NCBI GenBank assembly: GCA_016875155.1
Contig: VGSD01000100.1
Location: 1 to 8,431 of the forward strand
Length of the DNA: 8,431 nt
Source: Deltaproteobacteria bacterium
GTDB taxonomy: Bacteria; Desulfobacterota; BSN033; UBA1163
Reading direction: 5' to 3'
Numbering within the stretch: position 1 is the first letter of the stretch; each line of letters begins with the position of its first letter. The notes under the pieces are model-generated. The model saw only the letters and a program-made list of their open reading frames with translations. It had not been told where the DNA came from and made no database searches. Positions 5,472-8,431 of this stretch are shown here, in pieces. The translations under genes and the position numbers were made by a program.

Positions 5472-5583
5472 CAAGGATTTCATCTTTTGTGTTCTTTTTG
5501 AAAGCAGCGATGAAATCAGTATTTCTAAAGGACCTCTTTTATGTTACATTATATCCGGTATTCATTATGGAGAAGGAATCAGG

Positions 5584-6327
5584 ATGGAAATCAAACGGGG
5601 AGAACTTTTTGAATCGCTGGGGAACTTAAGAAAAAGTTTTTTTTATATCATCGGGGCGGTCATTCTTTTTGGAATCATCCTCTTTCCGTTCACAAAAGAG
5701 TTGCTCCGCCATCTTCATCGTTCCCTCCAGGAGGATCTGGTCGCATACGGGATTCCCGAAGCCTTTCTCTCTCTTATCAAACTGACACTCTTTGCCAGCC
5801 TCTTCCTATCCATACCGATCATCTTCTTCTATCTTTGGAAAGCCTTTTCTCCCCTCTTCCGGAAAAGGGGCCTGGAATCCTCGTTTTTTGTTCCTCTGGT
5901 AGCCATGTTTCTTTTTTATTCCGGAGCCGCCTTTTGTTACTTCGTCACCCTTCCCTTCGGAATCCAATTCCTTATGAGTTATCAATCGGCGACGATCAAA
6001 CCCATGATCTCCGTGGCTAAATATATCTCCTTCTGTGTGGTGTTCATCTTCGCCTTTGGCCTTGTTTTCCAGCTTCCCCTCATCCTGGCCCTGTTGAGCT
6101 ATATCCGTGTGGTCAATGCCTCATTTCTAACTCGAAACCGCAGGTATGCCATTCTGATCATGGCGATTCTGTCTGCCGTGCTCACCCCAACTCCGGATGT
6201 CTTTAATATGGCATTGATGGGAGGTCCACTCTACGTGCTCTTCGAGATCGGTATCCTGCTGGTGAAAATCATCGAAGGAAAAAGAACAGCTTCAGACCAT
6301 CCTTCTTCTGGATTTGTAGAAAAATAA
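5584..6327 (+). CDS. tatC: Sec-independent (twin-arginine) translocase subunit TatC, 247 aa
   Basis: Inner-membrane core of the Tat system, which binds twin-arginine signal peptides and exports folded proteins. Length is normal for TatC, and about six hydrophobic segments are visible. Family marks include LESSFFVPLVAMFLFYSGAAFCYF (97-120 region, E98 matching E. coli E103), FAFGLVFQLPLIL (157-169) and LSAVLTPTPDVFNMAL (197-211). The N-terminal HLxELR motif, part of the signal-peptide site, is degenerate: here S11-L-G-N14-L-R16, so the usual His and Glu are lost. The usual Glu of FGLxFExP is Gln (Q163). The start at 5584 has AAGGA six bases upstream and gives the standard N-terminus; a longer reading from 5416 adds 56 residues across the divergent promoter and is rejected. 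It is the only plus-strand gene here. No tatA or tatB is adjacent, so partners must be elsewhere. I could not identify a convincing promoter. Confidence 0.9.
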   Translation: MEIKRGELFESLGNLRKSFFYIIGAVILFGIILFPFTKELLRHLHRSLQEDLVAYGIPEAFLSLIKLTLFASLFLSIPIIFFYLWKAFSPLFRKRGLESSFFVPLVAMFLFYSGAAFCYFVTLPFGIQFLMSYQSATIKPMISVAKYISFCVVFIFAFGLVFQLPLILALLSYIRVVNASFLTRNRRYAILIMAILSAVLTPTPDVFNMALMGGPLYVLFEIGILLVKIIEGKRTASDHPSSGFVEK

Positions 6328-6354
6328 GGGGCACATTTTGAAAATGTGCCCCTT
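6326..6354 (-). terminator. Strong hairpin terminator between convergent genes
   Basis: A perfect 14-bp inverted repeat, AAGGGGCACATTTT/AAAATGTGCCCCTT, around one central base; realistically a 12-bp stem with a 5-nt loop. On the minus strand it is followed by TTATTTTTC, a good U-tract, so it should end transcription from the gene at 6395-6730. On the plus strand it begins inside the tatC stop codon but has no T-run, so it may only stabilise the tatC mRNA end. Confidence 0.8.
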
Positions 6355-6394
6355 GGATTATCTCTCTCACCTTCTCTGATTTCTAAGGCTAAAC

Positions 6395-6730
6395 CTACAT
6401 TGCTTTTCCTTTGGGACTCTCTTGTACGCCAGCCACTCCCAGGATCGTCACCGTAAAGGCGACGAAACTACCTCGGCTAGGTAAATACTCTACCTTTACT
6501 TTTTCACCGGGGATGGGGTAGCGTCTGGGGATGTAAGTCGTTTTCCGGCCGATCCTGAAGCTGACCAAGGTTTTATCCTTATCGTTCTCAACATCCATCG
6601 TCAACCCTCTCTCAACGTTCTTGACGATCCCTGTCATCACCAATTTCTCCTGGGCAACCGAGGGCCCGGCGTAAAGCAAAAAAAGCACGGCCACTAGGGT
6701 AAACATAAGAATTCTTTTAAAGCCTTTCAT
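6395..6730 (-). CDS. Small secreted (periplasmic) protein of unknown function, 111 aa
   Basis: A Sec signal peptide (MKGFKRILMFTLVAVLFLLY) ends with a likely cleavage after PSVA (A26). The mature part of about 85 residues is rich in beta-strand patterns: MTGIVKNVERG, TLVSFRIGRKTTY, GEKVKVEYLPSRG and FVAFTVTIL. This suggests a small barrel of OB-fold or SH3 type, but I do not recognise a named family. There are no cysteines in the mature part. Two adjacent ATGs (6733 and 6730) follow AAAGGAGAGA; the second has better spacing. A longer reading from 6778 overlaps the diguanylate cyclase stop (ATGA) but would put 16 residues before the signal peptide and is unlikely. It lies 44 bp after the diguanylate cyclase gene on the same strand and is probably in the same transcript, which ends at the hairpin at 6326-6354. 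Confidence 0.8.
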   Translation of the reverse strand: MKGFKRILMFTLVAVLFLLYAGPSVAQEKLVMTGIVKNVERGLTMDVENDKDKTLVSFRIGRKTTYIPRRYPIPGEKVKVEYLPSRGSFVAFTVTILGVAGVQESPKGKAM

Positions 6731-6774
6731 CATTCTCTCCTTTCTCGCAAACCAACAGCCAGCCTCCATCCCTT

Positions 6775-7797
6775 TCATTTCTGGACAGGACTAAAGACGC
6801 AGACGCGGTTGCGGCCCCCTCTTTTGGCATCGTAAAGGGCCTGATCTGCCATCCTGACCAGATCCTCTTTTGATTTCGGGTGATGACCTGGAAAGTTGGA
6901 TATTCCTAAACTCACGGTAATGTTGATATGGGCCTGCCCCACCTCAAAGAGCGTCTTCTCCACCAGTCTCCGGATACGCTCTGCAATCATATTGGCCTCC
7001 TCCACCACGGCATCCGGCAAGACAAGGATAAATTCCTCTCCTCCATATCGGGCCACCGTATCCTTCTTCCGAACCGAAGTTTTTAACAGGGAGGCTATCT
7101 CCTTAAGGACTTTGTCTCCTTCGGTATGCCCAAAGGTATCATTCACCTTTTTAAAATGGTCAATATCGACCATGACCAGGGAGAGGGAAGATCCACCATA
7201 GAAAGACTTCTGTGCCTCAACGACCAGTCTCTCCTCCAGATATCTCCTGTTATACAGGGTGGTGAGAGTATCATAGATGGCCATTGTCTTGACAGAACTG
7301 AATCTCTGAAAATGCTTTAACGTGGCTGCCATCTGGTATCCGATGACAGAGAAGAACTGGAGGTCCTGTGCATCGAAAGCATTGGGTTGATCGCTATTGA
7401 GTGAAACGCAGCCGATAATCTCCTCCTCCAAGGCAAGGGGAAGGACGAGATAGGATTTCAGTGTGGCTTTTGGATCCATCGCCATATGAGAGGGCCGCAG
7501 TTTTCTCTTCTCAACTTGAATGGTTACACGTGCCAGATCACTCGGCTCTTCTCCTAAGACCGAGAAAACTTTCACCATATTCCTGGCCACCTCTTGCGTG
7601 AAAGAAGGAGGACAGGTCTCCTCTTGATAGAGGTAAAGGGTTGATTCTTCCTTCCAGAGAACCCCGAGTGCGGAGAATTCAAAGAGGCTGGGTAGATTGT
7701 TTCCTGCTGATTCAACAATCTCCTTGATTTCGAAGCTCGTATTGATCGTATTGATAATTGATCGAAGGATATTCAGATGTTTAACAATGAATCTCAC
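6775..7797 (-). CDS. GAF-GGDEF diguanylate cyclase, 340 aa
   Basis: Makes cyclic di-GMP from two GTP. The N-terminal about 165 residues look like a GAF sensory domain (from INTINTSFEIKEIV through LVLPLALEEEIIGCVSL to LQFFSVIGYQMA), with no membrane segment, so sensing is cytoplasmic. The GGDEF domain (about 172-337) contains DTLTTLYNRRYLEER (176-190), metal-binding DIDHFKKVND (211-220), the signature GGEEF (252-256) and the closing YDAKRGGRN (322-330). The inhibitory I-site is intact: R243-K-K-D246 lies five residues before GGEEF, so product feedback inhibition is expected. No EAL domain is present. The start codon is GTG at 7797, supported by AGGAG five bases upstream. It follows an unrecognised 129-aa gene by 75 bp, and the gap holds a hairpin and a 21-bp direct repeat. 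Confidence 0.95.
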   Translation of the reverse strand: MRFIVKHLNILRSIINTINTSFEIKEIVESAGNNLPSLFEFSALGVLWKEESTLYLYQEETCPPSFTQEVARNMVKVFSVLGEEPSDLARVTIQVEKRKLRPSHMAMDPKATLKSYLVLPLALEEEIIGCVSLNSDQPNAFDAQDLQFFSVIGYQMAATLKHFQRFSSVKTMAIYDTLTTLYNRRYLEERLVVEAQKSFYGGSSLSLVMVDIDHFKKVNDTFGHTEGDKVLKEIASLLKTSVRKKDTVARYGGEEFILVLPDAVVEEANMIAERIRRLVEKTLFEVGQAHINITVSLGISNFPGHHPKSKEDLVRMADQALYDAKRGGRNRVCVFSPVQK

Positions 7798-7805
7798 TGT
7801 TTCTC

Positions 7806-7844
7806 CTATAAAAACTGATTACACAGAATAAAAAATTGATTACA
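7806..7844 (-). promoter_or_regulatory. Direct repeat TGTAATCA(A/G)TTTTT, 21 bp apart, before the diguanylate cyclase
   Basis: On the minus strand TGTAATCAATTTTTTATT (starting 7844) and TGTAATCAGTTTTTATAG (starting 7823) are nearly identical and offset by 21 bp, two helical turns. The second copy abuts the ribosome binding site. The arrangement fits tandem binding of a regulator on one DNA face, or duplicated U-rich leader sequence in the mRNA. Confidence 0.45.
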
Positions 7845-7871
7845 GAGATTTCTTGTCTCTTCAGAAATCTC
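7845..7871 (-). terminator. Weak terminator or attenuator hairpin
   Basis: Minus strand GAGATTTCT (7871-7863) and AGAAATCTC (7853-7845) form a perfect 9-bp stem with a 9-nt loop, starting one base after the stop codon of the 129-aa gene. The nearest T-run (six T's) begins about nine bases after the stem, too far for strong termination, so partial read-through into the cyclase gene is likely. Confidence 0.4.
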
Positions 7872-7872
7872 C

Positions 7873-8262
7873 TTATTTCTGGGAGACGAGGCGTTCTGCC
7901 TCTCTCACCTTCGGGAAGACCTTCGGAAAAACCTCCCGGCTGATCACTCCTTCGGTAAGGGCTGAAAAAAGATTAAGAAGGTGATTGATGAGACTTTGAA
8001 ATCCGCGGTGGAGCTCTGCAGGCGGAAGGTTTCGTAAGTCCTCCCGTATCTCGTCCATGAAAATCCCTTCTTCGGAAACCTTCAGGGGCTTTAAGAAAGG
8101 ATACTTTTCCCCAATCTTCTTAATCGATAGATTGAAAAGAAGTTCTAAGATGGCCTCTCCGATCAAAGCCGATACCACCTCCCAGACCTCTGACAACAGG
8201 TTGGCATAGAGGTCCAGCACGAGATCAGAAGTCCATTTTCCTCCTTTAACTTCTTTGGCCAT
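7873..8262 (-). CDS. Unrecognised 129-aa, mostly helical cytoplasmic protein
   Basis: No family recognised. The sequence is Leu/Glu/Lys-rich and cysteine-free, and predicts as several amphipathic helices. One runs through DLVLDLYANLLSEVWEVV and on through ALIGEAILELLFNL, the next around KIGEKYPFLKPLKV, and the last around FQSLINHLLNLFSAL. The acidic residues inside the first helices argue against a membrane span. The end repeats FPKVFPKV. The start at 8262 has GAGG seven bases upstream. The gene lies 35 bp after the stop of the preceding partial gene and 75 bp before the diguanylate cyclase, all in the same direction, so a shared transcript and a link to cyclic di-GMP signalling are possible but unproven. 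Confidence 0.8.
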   Translation of the reverse strand: MAKEVKGGKWTSDLVLDLYANLLSEVWEVVSALIGEAILELLFNLSIKKIGEKYPFLKPLKVSEEGIFMDEIREDLRNLPPAELHRGFQSLINHLLNLFSALTEGVISREVFPKVFPKVREAERLVSQK

Positions 8263-8297
8263 CGATTTTCCTCACTCACAAAAGTTATTAAAACAAT

Positions 8298-8431
8298 CTA
8301 TGTTTTGACCTTCCTTAGCTTTTTGATCAAATGATGAATCTCATCGTGGTAGATGTAAAAAACCATAATAATGAGAGCGGATACCCCGAACAGGATCAAC
8401 AGAGTGATGTATTGATGATCGAATGCCTTTC
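8298..8431 (-). CDS. C-terminal end of a membrane-anchored protein, runs off the right edge
   Basis: An open frame from the window edge to a TAG at 8298-8300 gives the last 43 residues of a protein. It contains one clear transmembrane helix (about ITLLILFGVSALIIMVFYIY) followed by a short cytoplasmic tail rich in Lys and His (HHLIKKLRKVKT), consistent with the positive-inside rule. Too little is visible to name the protein. It is probably the gene preceding the 129-aa protein in one transcript. Confidence 0.6.
   Translation of the reverse strand, partial: KAFDHQYITLLILFGVSALIIMVFYIYHDEIHHLIKKLRKVKT

Noticed and set aside
5416..5583. A 56-residue N-terminal extension of TatC
   Set aside because: It crosses the divergent promoter of the ATP-grasp operon and overlaps that gene's start; the ATG at 5584 has a proper ribosome binding site and gives the usual TatC length.
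6731..6778. Upstream start at 6778 for the secreted protein, overlapping the cyclase stop (ATGA)
   Set aside because: It would place 16 polar residues before the signal peptide; the ATGs at 6733/6730 follow a strong ribosome binding site.

Overview
The window looks like ordinary chromosome from a Gram-negative anaerobe of moderate GC content. The best guess is a deltaproteobacterium in the broad sense (Thermodesulfobacteriota). That rests on protein style (a KamA of the CRYCTRRR type, an NtrB/NtrC pair, a TatC, a GAF-GGDEF protein) and on an intergenic 7-bp 'GGAGTTC' repeat that I recall from such genomes. The lineage is inference. No tRNA, rRNA, CRISPR array, transposase or phage gene was seen.

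Layout. Every gene except tatC is on the minus strand, so gene order runs right to left. (A) 8431-6395: the C-terminal end of a membrane-anchored protein, an unrecognised 129-aa protein, a GAF-GGDEF diguanylate cyclase and a small secreted protein, ending at a hairpin terminator (6326-6354) shared with the converging tatC. (B) 5584-6327, plus strand: a solitary, somewhat divergent tatC. (C) 5430-1806: a three-gene operon of a D-Ala-D-Ala-ligase-like ATP-grasp enzyme, a soluble PAS histidine kinase of NtrB type and an NtrC-type sigma-54 activator. It is preceded by a good sigma-70 promoter that would give an almost leaderless mRNA. A long intercistronic hairpin built from 7-bp repeats separates kinase and regulator. 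(D) 1805-1586: an AT-rich control region. (E) 1585-1: a stand-alone receiver protein, a small Pro/Ala/Lys-rich envelope peptide, an unlisted 39-aa cysteine-containing ORF and the first 222 residues of a lysine 2,3-aminomutase (kamA) that runs off the left edge.

Most interesting is how C, D and E fit together. Directly downstream of the NtrC-type gene lie two dyads (15 of 17 bases identical, 33 bp apart) and a third partial copy. They are followed by an IHF-like site and then a -24/-12 (sigma-54) promoter-like sequence just before the receiver gene. This is the textbook order enhancer / IHF / sigma-54 promoter. My working hypothesis is that the ATP-grasp/kinase/regulator operon controls the receiver/peptide/sORF/kamA operon, perhaps linked to beta-lysine metabolism. 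The sites are visible in the sequence; the regulatory link is inference.
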